From Cedecea neteri (lineage in GTDB: Bacteria > Pseudomonadota > Gammaproteobacteria > Enterobacterales > Enterobacteriaceae), in assembly GCF_000757825.1 (NCBI RefSeq), contig NZ_CP009451.1, positions 4,030,001-4,094,000 on the forward strand: a stretch of 64,000 bases of DNA, given 5' to 3'. Numbering within the stretch: position 1 is the first letter of the stretch; every line of letters starts with the position of its first letter. Positions 8,936 through 16,971 of this stretch are shown here, piece by piece. The notes below the pieces were generated by a model. It had not been told where the DNA came from. It was given only the letters and a program-made list of their open reading frames with translations, and did no database searches. Position numbers and translations under genes: made by a program.

Positions 8936-9730
8936 ATGTTGCGATACGGATTTTTATTGGCATCACTCTGTTTTACGTCATACGCAATGGCCGATGTGGC
9001 TAAATACAAAACCGTCATCGACGCGGATAGCGCGCGAAAAGTGGATGAGGTTATCCAGGGCGAAGTGTTACCGAACGCCAAAGCAAAGCAGGGGGATTTG
9101 ATAGGCCTTGTTTCATCGACGTTCCTGCAGACTCCCTACCTGAGTGAAACGTTGATCGGTTCTCAAAGTACGCCGGAACAGTTGGTTGTCAATCTCAGGG
9201 GCGTCGACTGTTTTACCCTGGTGGACTATGTTCAGGCCCTGACGAAAAGCGATACGCGTAAAGCGTTTCTTCGGCAACTGGTAAAAACGCGCTATGTTGA
9301 TGGTAAAGTGAGCTACCTGACCCGCCGTCATTTTCTGTCTGACTGGTTCGCTACGTCACCACATAATGCGCGGGATGTTACGCCGGAGATTAGTCCCCAT
9401 TATCTTACGGCTGAAAAGCACCTCAATCTTAAACAGGGGGGAGGGGAATACATCCCGGGACTGGGTATTATTACCAGAAAGATAAACTATATACCGGGAT
9501 ACGCTATCGACCGCTCGGTACTCGAACGTCTGCACAATGGCGATTATGTCGGTGTTTATTCACCCATGCAGGGGCTGGATGTTTCTCATACGGGGATTGT
9601 TATTCGTTCGGGTGATGCCGTCTGGTTCCGTAATGCTTCCTCGCTGTCTGTAAACCGCAAGGTTGTTGATACTCCCTTCCTCAATTATATGCGCTCAAAA
9701 CCCGGTATCGTTGTACTGCGGGCGAATTAG
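8936..9730 (+). CDS. Exported DUF1460 amidase-like protein
   Basis: This encodes 264 residues beginning with a cleavable signal peptide (MLRYGFLLASLCFTSYAMA, cut near residue 19). ATG 8936 was chosen over 8906 because AGGAG at 8925-8929 precedes it and because the signal peptide then starts cleanly. The sequence resembles the DUF1460 family, whose papain-like (NlpC/P60) fold is linked to muropeptide amidases. The likely nucleophile is Cys92 in GVDCFTLV and the likely histidine is His218 in VSHTGIV. With a Sec signal it should act in the periplasm, perhaps trimming peptidoglycan for the injectisome. That role is inferred only from its place between sctU and a putative effector. Confidence 0.72.
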   Translation: MLRYGFLLASLCFTSYAMADVAKYKTVIDADSARKVDEVIQGEVLPNAKAKQGDLIGLVSSTFLQTPYLSETLIGSQSTPEQLVVNLRGVDCFTLVDYVQALTKSDTRKAFLRQLVKTRYVDGKVSYLTRRHFLSDWFATSPHNARDVTPEISPHYLTAEKHLNLKQGGGEYIPGLGIITRKINYIPGYAIDRSVLERLHNGDYVGVYSPMQGLDVSHTGIVIRSGDAVWFRNASSLSVNRKVVDTPFLNYMRSKPGIVVLRAN

Positions 9731-9804
9731 ATGTAGCTCAGAGATACCTGACCCGTTAATGATTTTGTTTCAGGCTAATTTGCAATCAAGCACTGGAGGG
9801 AACT

Positions 9805-11232
9805 ATGTCGGTTGCTATTCCATTTGTTAACGATATTTGCCATATTTCCAGCGAGCAGATGTCAGACCTGTTAGAGGGTAAAGATGTTTATCAGTTTAGT
9901 CTTTTTGAAAAGTTCATCGATTATTTTCGACACGTATTTACGGGAAAAAGCACTATTTCTGAATATTATCAGATACACCATTTATTGTATCAATACCAAG
10001 ATAATCCACAAATATCACGACCAATATCATTATCAGTAGAGAAAAATCCACTCGGTGGTGATGTTACCCATTGGAGACCGATCATTGGCTTTGTTAAATT
10101 GATCGATAACTCAAAACCTGAAGCTGTCAGTCAATATTCAATCGACGTACGGCAACGAGATGATGGGGTATCCGTCATTAATATGAAATTTGACGGGATC
10201 GTACTGGCGCAGGCCGATTGTTCTGCAGATAACCTGGCGTTCTTAAAGACCTGCCTCTTCAATGATAACAACGGTGAAATCCGGTGTGACACAACAGAAG
10301 AAGGGCACGTAGGAACAGGGGGATTGCGGTTTTATTCGGACTTTCAGCTTCGGTTAGAAAAACATCTGTCAACGTATGTGGAAGATCTGACGCATTTCAA
10401 TACGCTCGTCAGTGAGCAGGTCGCTCAGCGAAATGAACCGGATAACTCTGCTCCGGCAGATATCGATCGATTTATTGAGAAAATGGTTGCCGAAGGCAGT
10501 ATAACGAAAGAGAGTTTGGCAAAACACAAGTTTATCGGCAGCGGTAGCTACGGAAGTGTCTATTTGTTTGAAGGAAAATACGCTGTGAAGATCCCCGTCA
10601 ATAGCACAGGGAACATGATAGATACCCATTCTGCCGAGCACCGAAACGCTCATTCAGAACGCGTGAGCTATTATTTAAACCTTGCTAACAACGACCCCGA
10701 TTTTTCCCGGCATATGCAAATTGTGTTTAACAATAAAAAAATGGAGGTTCTGGTTTCAAAGTATATCAATGGTAAAGAGTTTGATATTCGAACTGATGCC
10801 AATTATGAGCGCGCCGACAACCTACTGGAGAATCGTGGTCTTTATATGCATGATTTGAATATCCTTGGCAACATCTTGATTAAAGACGGCGAGCTTTTCT
10901 TTGTCGATGGCGACCAAATCGTTTTGTCGCAGGAGAAACGCCGGGAACGCCGGGTTTCATCGGCTACTGAAGCGCTTGAGCAGCAGATTCGCACCAGCTA
11001 TGAATTCAGGCTTCATGCTGCTCAGAGGAGTAACAACCAGAAAGATATTGAATATTATTCCAGCCTTCTCGAAGAACATAATGATTTAATGAATACCACG
11101 GTTGAATCACAACGCTGCGATAACAGCGAAGCTGTGATGGAATTTGTTTCCAGAGATAGTTTCAGGATGCCAGAGCGTGAGAATAGTTTTTTGGTCAAGA
11201 AAGCAATGGAGTGGAGTAAAAGGAAAAGGTAG
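9805..11232 (+). CDS. Putative T3SS effector with protein-kinase-like domain
   Basis: A 475-residue protein without a signal peptide or membrane helix. Residues 1 to about 235 are unrecognised. A kinase-like core follows: glycine loop GSGSYGSV (245-252), AVK with Lys262, catalytic-loop-like HDLNILGN (His349, Asp350, Asn356), and DGD (368-370) in place of DFG. A charged helical tail runs from about 375 to 475. Minimal loops of this kind are typical of bacterial effector kinases such as OspG and NleH. The DNA is A+T-rich (about 40% G+C counted at 9841-9900), unlike its neighbours, and this suggests recent acquisition. GGAGG precedes the ATG. An effector role is inferred from kinase features plus location next to the T3SS. 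Confidence 0.65.
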   Translation: MSVAIPFVNDICHISSEQMSDLLEGKDVYQFSLFEKFIDYFRHVFTGKSTISEYYQIHHLLYQYQDNPQISRPISLSVEKNPLGGDVTHWRPIIGFVKLIDNSKPEAVSQYSIDVRQRDDGVSVINMKFDGIVLAQADCSADNLAFLKTCLFNDNNGEIRCDTTEEGHVGTGGLRFYSDFQLRLEKHLSTYVEDLTHFNTLVSEQVAQRNEPDNSAPADIDRFIEKMVAEGSITKESLAKHKFIGSGSYGSVYLFEGKYAVKIPVNSTGNMIDTHSAEHRNAHSERVSYYLNLANNDPDFSRHMQIVFNNKKMEVLVSKYINGKEFDIRTDANYERADNLLENRGLYMHDLNILGNILIKDGELFFVDGDQIVLSQEKRRERRVSSATEALEQQIRTSYEFRLHAAQRSNNQKDIEYYSSLLEEHNDLMNTTVESQRCDNSEAVMEFVSRDSFRMPERENSFLVKKAMEWSKRKR

Positions 11233-11254
11233 CTTTGGTTTTATCATTCAGCCT

Positions 11255-11418
11255 TTAAATTGATAGAGAGGAGGTTTTGAAGAAAACCAGATCGCCAGGC
11301 TTCAGCGCATTTTCAGCAATGTGGCGGTCATTTCGTATTTGCTCCCCGTTGATGCGCGACAGGTCCATATTCATTGAGCCCTGGAAAATCTCCTGCATCA
11401 GCGACGAGCAGTGCTCCC
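11255..11418 (-). pseudogene. NlpC/P60 peptidase fragment
   Basis: On the minus strand the frame read from about 11418 to the stop at 11255 encodes CSSLMQEIF, then LSRINGEQIRN, then LKPGDLVFFKT. This is the order of an NlpC/P60 domain: active-site Cys (codon 11410-11408), the PR-x-S-x-x-Q-like block, and the GDLVFF strand. The part that would carry the catalytic His is missing, because a stop follows KTSSLSI. The N-terminal side runs directly into IS66 transposase sequence in another frame. It is therefore a fragment broken at both ends. Confidence 0.6.
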
Positions 11419-11705
11419 CGCTCACCATCATGGTCAGAACCGAAGAACAGGACGTTTTTACGACCCAGAGTGACCGTCCGCAGGGTATTTTCAGCGATGT
11501 TGTTGTCTGCTTCGGCCCAGCCATCGTCCGCATAGTACGTCAGTGCCGGCCACTGGTTAAGTGCGTACGCGAACGCTTTTGCCAGCTCCGAGTGTCGCGA
11601 CAGGGTTTTCATCTTTTCACGCAGCCAGCTTTCCAGGGATTTCAACAGCGGTTTCGTTTTTAGCTGACGTTCAGCAAGCCGCTGCTCTGCCTTTTGGGGG
11701 CTCAT
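11406..11705 (-). pseudogene. IS66-family transposase (TnpC) remnant
   Basis: The minus-strand frame matches the C-terminal third of IS66 TnpC: LLKSLESWLREK, then YALNQWPALTYYADDG, then EADNNIAENTLR, then GRKNVLFFGSDHDGERGALL. The catalytic Glu region (ADNNIAE) is present. Homology stops after GERGALL at about 11406, some 50 residues before the normal C-terminus, and the N-terminal two thirds, TnpA, TnpB and the terminal inverted repeats are not seen. It is a non-functional scrap fused to the NlpC/P60 fragment, marking a deletion junction at the edge of the T3SS island. Confidence 0.82.
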
Positions 11706-11867
11706 TTTTCATTGAACAGGATACGCTCCCACTAAGGCCCCCAAACGTTGATTGATTCACGTTGAAATGGGTAGACATCAGTTGACGTCGCATAGCCAGA
11801 ATAGAGAGTTTGTCACTGATTAGAAGAGGGTTTTATTGAATTTGGTAGATGTCAGGAGATGTGTATA
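11706..11867. other. Spacer between IS66 remnant and argW, possible attachment-site flank
   Basis: I see no gene here. The stretch lies directly against the 3' end of tRNA-Arg, where integrated islands place their attachment core. Two loosely similar blocks (GTAGACATCAG near 11770 and GTAGATGTCAGG near 11845) are visible and could be worn integrase arm sites, but the resemblance is weak. No integrase gene is present in the window. Confidence 0.3.
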
Positions 11868-11942
11868 TGGCGTTCCCTGCAGGAATCGAACCTGCAACTA
11901 GCCCTTAGGAGGGGCTCGTTATATCCATTTAACTAAGGGAAC
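11868..11942 (-). tRNA. argW: tRNA-Arg(CCU)
   Basis: A 75-base tRNA with encoded CCA. The acceptor stem GTTCCCT pairs with AGGGAAC, the T-loop GTTCGATTC is canonical, and the anticodon loop reads CTCCTAA with anticodon CCU. It is nearly identical to E. coli argW, which also lies next to yfdC and is a known integration site for prophages. The T3SS island begins immediately beyond its 3' end. Confidence 0.97.
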
Positions 11943-12065
11943 GAGGCGGGCGTAGTATACCCGCTTTTCGAGGCAGGTTAAGGGGTTGGCGGGCCGTTTG
12001 CCTGGAATCTAAGCGTTTTTTGCTGATTTTATGCTGTGAAAGCGCCTGCATCCGGCCCTGATGGT

Positions 12066-13127
12066 TCAGAGGGGGTCGGTTAAAAAATTATTCTGTATCG
12101 TCACAAAGTCGGCGTCGGTGAAGCCCAGTGCCTCTTTAATGTAGCCGGTCACGCTGCCCGACTGCGCTTTCATGGCGTTGATAGCCGCAATAATAAATGC
12201 TTCGCGGGTATCAATCAGCGTGTGCAGGTAATCCAGCACGTTGTCGTCGTCGGTGATACGGCGGTAGGCCGCCATTTTAACTTCGTTGCGCTCCAGCCGG
12301 TTGGCCTGGGTGAGCATATAGTCGGCAATGACATCCTCTTCTGAGACGCCGAGCATAAACAAAATCAGCGCCACGCCGTAACCTGTACGGTCTTTGCCTC
12401 CACGGCAGTGCTGGATATGCGGGCTATTTTCCTTATCCAGTACGGTGCGGATCATTGCTGTGAAGGCGTGTCTGGACTTCTCGCTGGTGACAAAGTTTCG
12501 GTATTGCTCCAGTACCTGCTCGCCGTGGCCGTTGACCAGTTCGGTGGGAATATCTTGTATCACGCTCTCAATCAGCATTTGATCTTCGTGGCTGGAGTCC
12601 GCCGAAAACTGTGCCGCCAGCTCTGCGGTTTGCGCCACGGCATCCAGGTGAACGGTCTGTTTTTCGCCGACATAAGTATTGGGGCTTTTGGCGATTTCCC
12701 TGGCGCTGCGGTAGTCAATAATTGTCTGAATGTTCAGCGATTGAATGTAGGCCTCGGCCTGGGCATTAAGCTGATGCAAATGGTTGGAGCGATACAGCAT
12801 CCCCCATTTTATTCTTTTCCCCCCTGCGCCCGTGTAGCCGCCGAAATCCCGGAAGTTATTAAGCCCGGAAACCGGCAATGTTCTCTCCGCAAAAAGTTGG
12901 GATTGGCCGTTGCATTCAATAACAAAGTAGATGCGCTGGCTGGCATTTAGCGGGTCATCAAACTGGCAGGGGCTAACGGCGTGGCCGGTAATTAACCTTC
13001 GGGCTGAGGTATTAACATCGTTATCGCGAGTCCAGTACAACGCTATTGGCCCTTCGACGGCAGAAAAATGAATTTCAATCTGCGTCTGGTTTTTTCTGCT
13101 TACGGAAAACTGCATCTGAGTGTTCAT
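12066..13127 (-). CDS. Tyrosine-phosphatase-family protein of PTS operon
   Basis: A 353-residue cytoplasmic protein. Residues 86-120 (LNNFRDFGGY, LYRSNHLHQL) and the P-loop HCRGGKDRTG (Cys241, Arg247) place it in the IphP/Y_phosphatase3 family of dual or tyrosine phosphatases, which also act on phosphoinositides or small phospho-sugars. About 85 N-terminal residues form a separate beta-rich region. It starts 11 bases after the PTS IID gene and is probably the last gene of that operon. In this place it may dephosphorylate the imported sugar phosphate rather than a protein. That is inference, since no substrate can be read from the sequence. Confidence 0.82.
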   Translation of the reverse strand: MNTQMQFSVSRKNQTQIEIHFSAVEGPIALYWTRDNDVNTSARRLITGHAVSPCQFDDPLNASQRIYFVIECNGQSQLFAERTLPVSGLNNFRDFGGYTGAGGKRIKWGMLYRSNHLHQLNAQAEAYIQSLNIQTIIDYRSAREIAKSPNTYVGEKQTVHLDAVAQTAELAAQFSADSSHEDQMLIESVIQDIPTELVNGHGEQVLEQYRNFVTSEKSRHAFTAMIRTVLDKENSPHIQHCRGGKDRTGYGVALILFMLGVSEEDVIADYMLTQANRLERNEVKMAAYRRITDDDNVLDYLHTLIDTREAFIIAAINAMKAQSGSVTGYIKEALGFTDADFVTIQNNFLTDPL

Positions 13128-13138
13128 TCATCGTTCCT

Positions 13139-13990
13139 TTAACTTAATATGCCAAACGCTGAGCAAATAACGCCGAAGACCATCATGGCAATGATGAGAG
13201 ACACCGTGTATTTCCCTTTGAGCTTTTTCACCAGGAAGAACACGCCCAGTGAGAAGAGTAGGGTTAGCAGGTTGGGGGCGACCTTATCAAACATCTCCTG
13301 TACCGGAATCGACTGCTCGCCTACGGCAATAACCAGCGGCGTCGAAATCTTTACCGTGGTGGCAATGAGCGAGCCAAGCACCATCACGCCGACAACGTTG
13401 GCAACATTTGAAATACGCTGAATAATATTCGAGTTCTTTGACTGCTCGATGAGGTCAACGCCTTTGTTGTAGCCATAATGGATAAAGAAGTATTTAGAGC
13501 CAACATTCACGATATTAAACAGAATGAACATCAGTATCGGCCCGATGATATTCCCCTGAAGTGCAAACGCCGCGCCGATGCTGCCGCATATAGGCAGCCA
13601 GGTAAATTTCAACAGGCTATCGCCTAAACCTGCCAGCGGGCCCATTAGCCCGGCCTTGACGGAAATAACGGCATCCTTCTCTTCTTCCGTGGTTTTTTCT
13701 TCCAGCGCGGCCGTTACGCCCAGGATCAGTGCCCCGGTATTGATCTGGGAGTTATAGAACTTTAAATGTCGCTGCATGGCCCGCGCGCGGGTTTCCGGGT
13801 CTGCGTTTTCATAGAGCTTATCGAGCACGGGGATCATGCAGTGCGCAAAGCCGATGGTTTGCAGCTTTTCATAGTTATATGAAAAGGACATGCTTTGAAT
13901 ATTCCAGAAAATACGGTTGAGATCGGTTTTAGTCAGTTTTTTATCCGAGGTCGTACGCTCAACGCTATTGTAGGATGTTATTTCACTCAC
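13139..13990 (-). CDS. Mannose-family PTS component IID
   Basis: A 283-residue membrane subunit of a mannose/fructose/sorbose-type phosphotransferase system. The N-terminal region (FWNIQSMSFSYNYEKLQTIGFAHCMIP) and GLMGPLAGLGDSLLKFTWLPI are typical of IID proteins (ManZ, AgaD, SorM). The C-terminal third has several membrane helices. The start overlaps the IIC stop by four bases. Paired with IIC it forms the sugar channel. The substrate is not predictable here. Confidence 0.93.
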   Translation of the reverse strand: MSEITSYNSVERTTSDKKLTKTDLNRIFWNIQSMSFSYNYEKLQTIGFAHCMIPVLDKLYENADPETRARAMQRHLKFYNSQINTGALILGVTAALEEKTTEEEKDAVISVKAGLMGPLAGLGDSLLKFTWLPICGSIGAAFALQGNIIGPILMFILFNIVNVGSKYFFIHYGYNKGVDLIEQSKNSNIIQRISNVANVVGVMVLGSLIATTVKISTPLVIAVGEQSIPVQEMFDKVAPNLLTLLFSLGVFFLVKKLKGKYTVSLIIAMMVFGVICSAFGILS

Positions 13991-14811
13991 AGGTCGTACT
14001 CCTCTTCGGTTTCGATGTTAGCCGGTTTATTATTGTCAGCCTGTTTATTGTTGATGCCATTGGCCCAGGCCATGTCGTAAAGCACGGCGAAGGCCAGGGC
14101 GATAAAGGTGATTGGAATAATTGGCAATTTTAAATAAGTGGTTAACATAAAACCGAGCAGGAAAAAGAACCACATTCTCCCTTTTAGCAGCATCAGTAAT
14201 AAAATACAGACCCCGATAGCGGGGATCATCTTAGAAGCGACGCCCATACCGGTTAAAATACTGGCTGGAATGGCATCTAATACTTTGCTGACCAGGTCGC
14301 TGCCAAAATAGATGGCGAGGAAGCAGGGGATGGCTCTTATCAGGAACCAAAGCGGGGTAGAGAAATAGTGAATTTTAACCAGCCCACGATAATCTCCGGT
14401 GAGGACCGATTTTTCAGCCCAGACGTTTAAGAAGCTGGCAAAAGAACGCCAGATAATCAGGAGCTGCTGACACAAAATCGAAACCGGCACGGCAAGGGCT
14501 ATTCCGGCGGCTATCCCACCTTTGGAGGCAATACCCAGCGCGACGCCAATGATTGAGCCGGCAATAATATCTGGCGCGGAGTAGGCCCCCACGTTGCCGA
14601 TGCCCATCCAGACCAGTTCAAGGGTAGCGCTGATGGCAAGTCCCTGAACCATATCGCCCATAATAATACCGGCTACGGTCCCTGTAAGGAGGGGGCGCCG
14701 TAGCATTTGCGGCCCCACGTCGTCCATTGAGCAGATACCTGCCCAGGTGGCGACCAGAATGGCTTCAATTAACATAGTGTTATTTCCCGGTGATGGCGCT
14801 ATACCCGTCAT
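13987..14811 (-). CDS. Mannose-family PTS component IIC
   Basis: A 274-residue polytopic permease subunit. The N-terminal IEAILVATWAGICSMDDVGPQ and the glycine-rich blocks (GTVAGIIMGDMVQGL, WMGIGNVGAYSAPD) match the ManY/AgaC/SorA family. It translocates sugar with IID while IIB donates phosphate. About 60 bases separate it from the IIB gene; that gap holds a hairpin (14818-14842). Coupled to IID by a four-base overlap. Confidence 0.93.
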   Translation of the reverse strand: MTGIAPSPGNNTMLIEAILVATWAGICSMDDVGPQMLRRPLLTGTVAGIIMGDMVQGLAISATLELVWMGIGNVGAYSAPDIIAGSIIGVALGIASKGGIAAGIALAVPVSILCQQLLIIWRSFASFLNVWAEKSVLTGDYRGLVKIHYFSTPLWFLIRAIPCFLAIYFGSDLVSKVLDAIPASILTGMGVASKMIPAIGVCILLLMLLKGRMWFFFLLGFMLTTYLKLPIIPITFIALAFAVLYDMAWANGINNKQADNNKPANIETEEEYDL

Positions 14812-14817
14812 ACCTAA

Positions 14818-14842
14818 AATTGCAGGGCTGTTAACTGCAATT
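14818..14842. terminator. Intercistronic hairpin in PTS operon
   Basis: A perfect 8-bp stem AATTGCAG/CTGCAATT encloses a 9-base loop between the IIB and IIC genes. There is no long T run on the minus strand, so it looks more like a processing or attenuation hairpin than a strong terminator. It could lower the level of the membrane subunits relative to the soluble ones. Confidence 0.45.
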
Positions 14843-14871
14843 GAACGATTTCAGGGCGTTGCGTGATGCAA

Positions 14872-15345
14872 TTAACCCAATAATGATTTCAGTTCGACAA
14901 TGGTGTCTTTGGGCACCATTTGTATTTCTACTGCAATATTCCTGGCAATCAGTGATTTAAAGGCCTGTTCTTCTTCTGGCGTAACCGCGACGGCGCGCGA
15001 CAGGCTTTTTCGCCCCTCATGCATTCTCATGCCGCCGACGTTTAATTTCTTAATATCCAGGCCATTTTCGACCAGGGCATTTACGTCGACGCTGTTGGTG
15101 AACAGCAGCATTGTTCGTCTTTTAATCTCGGTTTTTTTTAGGATATCAATAAATTTTTGCACGGCGAAAATCTGGACTTTTAATTCTGGAGGCGCCGACA
15201 TACTGATAACAGACTGCTGCACGGTGTCGCTCGCCACCTTATCGTTGACGATCAGTATTTGTTCAATGTCGTGATTTTTAACCCAGGTGGTAATAACCTG
15301 ACCGTGAATAAGGCGGTCATCGATTCTGGCGAGATTAATAGGCAT
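14872..15345 (-). CDS. Mannose-family PTS component IIB
   Basis: A 157-residue cytoplasmic phosphocarrier. The active-site block ARIDDRLIHGQVITTWV contains the phosphorylated His14, as in ManX-IIB, LevE and SorB. ATG 15345 was chosen over the TTG five codons upstream because it starts the conserved domain directly and has AAAGGA before it. It receives phosphate from IIA and passes it to the sugar crossing IIC/IID. It follows the IIA stop by 11 bases. Confidence 0.92.
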   Translation of the reverse strand: MPINLARIDDRLIHGQVITTWVKNHDIEQILIVNDKVASDTVQQSVISMSAPPELKVQIFAVQKFIDILKKTEIKRRTMLLFTNSVDVNALVENGLDIKKLNVGGMRMHEGRKSLSRAVAVTPEEEQAFKSLIARNIAVEIQMVPKDTIVELKSLLG

Positions 15346-15356
15346 ATTCTGTCCTT

Positions 15357-15788
15357 TCAAAGTTCGGTTGATGATTCTCGTTCGACCTTTAATAAATTGC
15401 CGACGTTGAAGCCGCTATCAGGAAACATTTCTTCGACGAGGGTTGCGATTTCATTTAGCGGTAAATCTCGATTATTAAAAATTTCCAGCAGGGTAGGAAT
15501 ATTGAAACCGCAGAATAAAAAAATATCATCCTGGGTTAACAGGAGTTCGCTGGCTAAATTACACGGTGACCCGCCCATCATATCGACCAGAATAAGTACG
15601 CCATTACCCTGATTAAGCGACTGGTAGGTTTCTCGTAGCGAGGTGCGAGCGTTATCAATCGGAGTATCTTCCTGAATTGATACCACCGCGACGTGGGGTT
15701 GCTTGCCCACGAGCATTTCGGCGCAGGTCAGCGCCCCCTGAGCAAAGGGGCCATGGCTGACTAAGATGACGGGGATCCCGGCTGGCAT
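15357..15788 (-). CDS. Mannose-family PTS component IIA
   Basis: A 143-residue phosphocarrier of the EIIA-Man fold. The N-terminal ILVSHGPFAQGAL carries the active His12, and LILVDMMGGSPCNLA is the second family motif. AGGGAG precedes the ATG. It is the first structural gene of the operon, 221 bases downstream of the RpiR-type regulator gene in the same direction. IIA and IIB are separate polypeptides here, unlike the fused ManX of E. coli. Confidence 0.93.
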   Translation of the reverse strand: MPAGIPVILVSHGPFAQGALTCAEMLVGKQPHVAVVSIQEDTPIDNARTSLRETYQSLNQGNGVLILVDMMGGSPCNLASELLLTQDDIFLFCGFNIPTLLEIFNNRDLPLNEIATLVEEMFPDSGFNVGNLLKVERESSTEL

Positions 15789-16009
15789 TATTTCTCCCTG
15801 TAATAGGTGTTAGTTACAATGTTACTTAAAACTTCTTTGTTTTAGATAATGTTGTTACTTTTATCGGGAAAAGGACGGAATGAGAAGCGCGTCGTCTTCG
15901 TTTTGGGAAACCGATCACTTTTTAAATATCGACAGCGTTTCAGATCCGCCAGAGCATCGTGCTATAGCGGGAGAACAGGAGGGTGGCGTAAAGCCTTAGC
16001 GTTGGTGGG

Positions 16010-16861
16010 CTAGGGCTTGTTGTTCAGGTTGTAGAAACGTTCGGCTCGCGTTTGGATCTGTTTTAGTAAGCGTTCGTCGTATTGCTGGATAAACAGGTTG
16101 GTCACCAGCATGTTGATCACCGAAAGCTGTGACATTTTGGAGCGAATTGGGATAAGTCGGGAAATGCTCTCGGTAGAAATGGTATGCAGGATGACCTCCG
16201 CCAGGGCGGACACGCGGCTTTGCCCCATGCGGGTAACGGCTATAGAGGGAACCCCAAGCTGCTGTGCCAGCGTCAGGAGTTTTACGGCTTCGTGATTGTC
16301 ACCGGAGTGCGAAATAATAATCAGTAGATCGTCCTGATCTAAAGTATTCACGATATTGAATTGAATACTGTAATCGAGGTGGCAGCTGACATCTTTCTTT
16401 ATTTTTATCAGCTGATATTCCAGCTCTTTACCGACCAGACCGCTGCTTCCGGCCCCGTAGATAGCAATTTTATGGCTTTTCCGGATTAACCGGCAGGCGC
16501 GTTCGAGCTGCTCTGGATTCATCATCGCGTGGGTTTCATCGATGGATGATTTTTCAATCAGATGAATTTTTGCGTTTACCGCTTCCAGCGAATCATCAAT
16601 ATTAATATCTTCTTGTAAAACGGATTCATGATGTTTTGCCGCCGAAGATGTCATTAAGTCAATTTTAAGATCGCTAAAACCCTGGTAGCCTAATTTATGA
16701 CACAGACGCAGAATAGTGGTAGTGCTGACCTCATTGGCTTTCGCCAGCGTCTGGATACTCATATTTTTCAATGATTGCTTATTCGCAATAATGAAAGCCG
16801 CGACGCCGCGCTCTTTAGCGGATAATCCGTCATTTACTTCGCGCAATTTTAGGTCAAACAT
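16010..16861 (-). CDS. RpiR-family transcriptional regulator
   Basis: A 283-residue regulator: N-terminal HTH_6 domain (residues 1-77; SIQTLAKANEVSTTTILRLC is the recognition helix region) and a SIS sugar-phosphate-binding domain from about residue 110 (IYGAGSSGLVGKEL, then IIISHSGDNHEAV). Proteins of this type sense a phosphosugar and control adjacent sugar genes. It lies upstream of the PTS genes in the same direction, so it probably controls them; the 221-base gap (15789-16009) is the likely promoter region. The ligand is unknown. Confidence 0.92.
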   Translation of the reverse strand: MFDLKLREVNDGLSAKERGVAAFIIANKQSLKNMSIQTLAKANEVSTTTILRLCHKLGYQGFSDLKIDLMTSSAAKHHESVLQEDINIDDSLEAVNAKIHLIEKSSIDETHAMMNPEQLERACRLIRKSHKIAIYGAGSSGLVGKELEYQLIKIKKDVSCHLDYSIQFNIVNTLDQDDLLIIISHSGDNHEAVKLLTLAQQLGVPSIAVTRMGQSRVSALAEVILHTISTESISRLIPIRSKMSQLSVINMLVTNLFIQQYDERLLKQIQTRAERFYNLNNKP

Positions 16862-16971
16862 CTAACACCTTTCATCGGATAAGAATGTTATTTCGTCGCT
16901 CATAGTACAATCTCGCACTGGGGTTATCAAATACGTGCTGGCTTAGTTCGTTTGCCTGGATAATGAACAAT

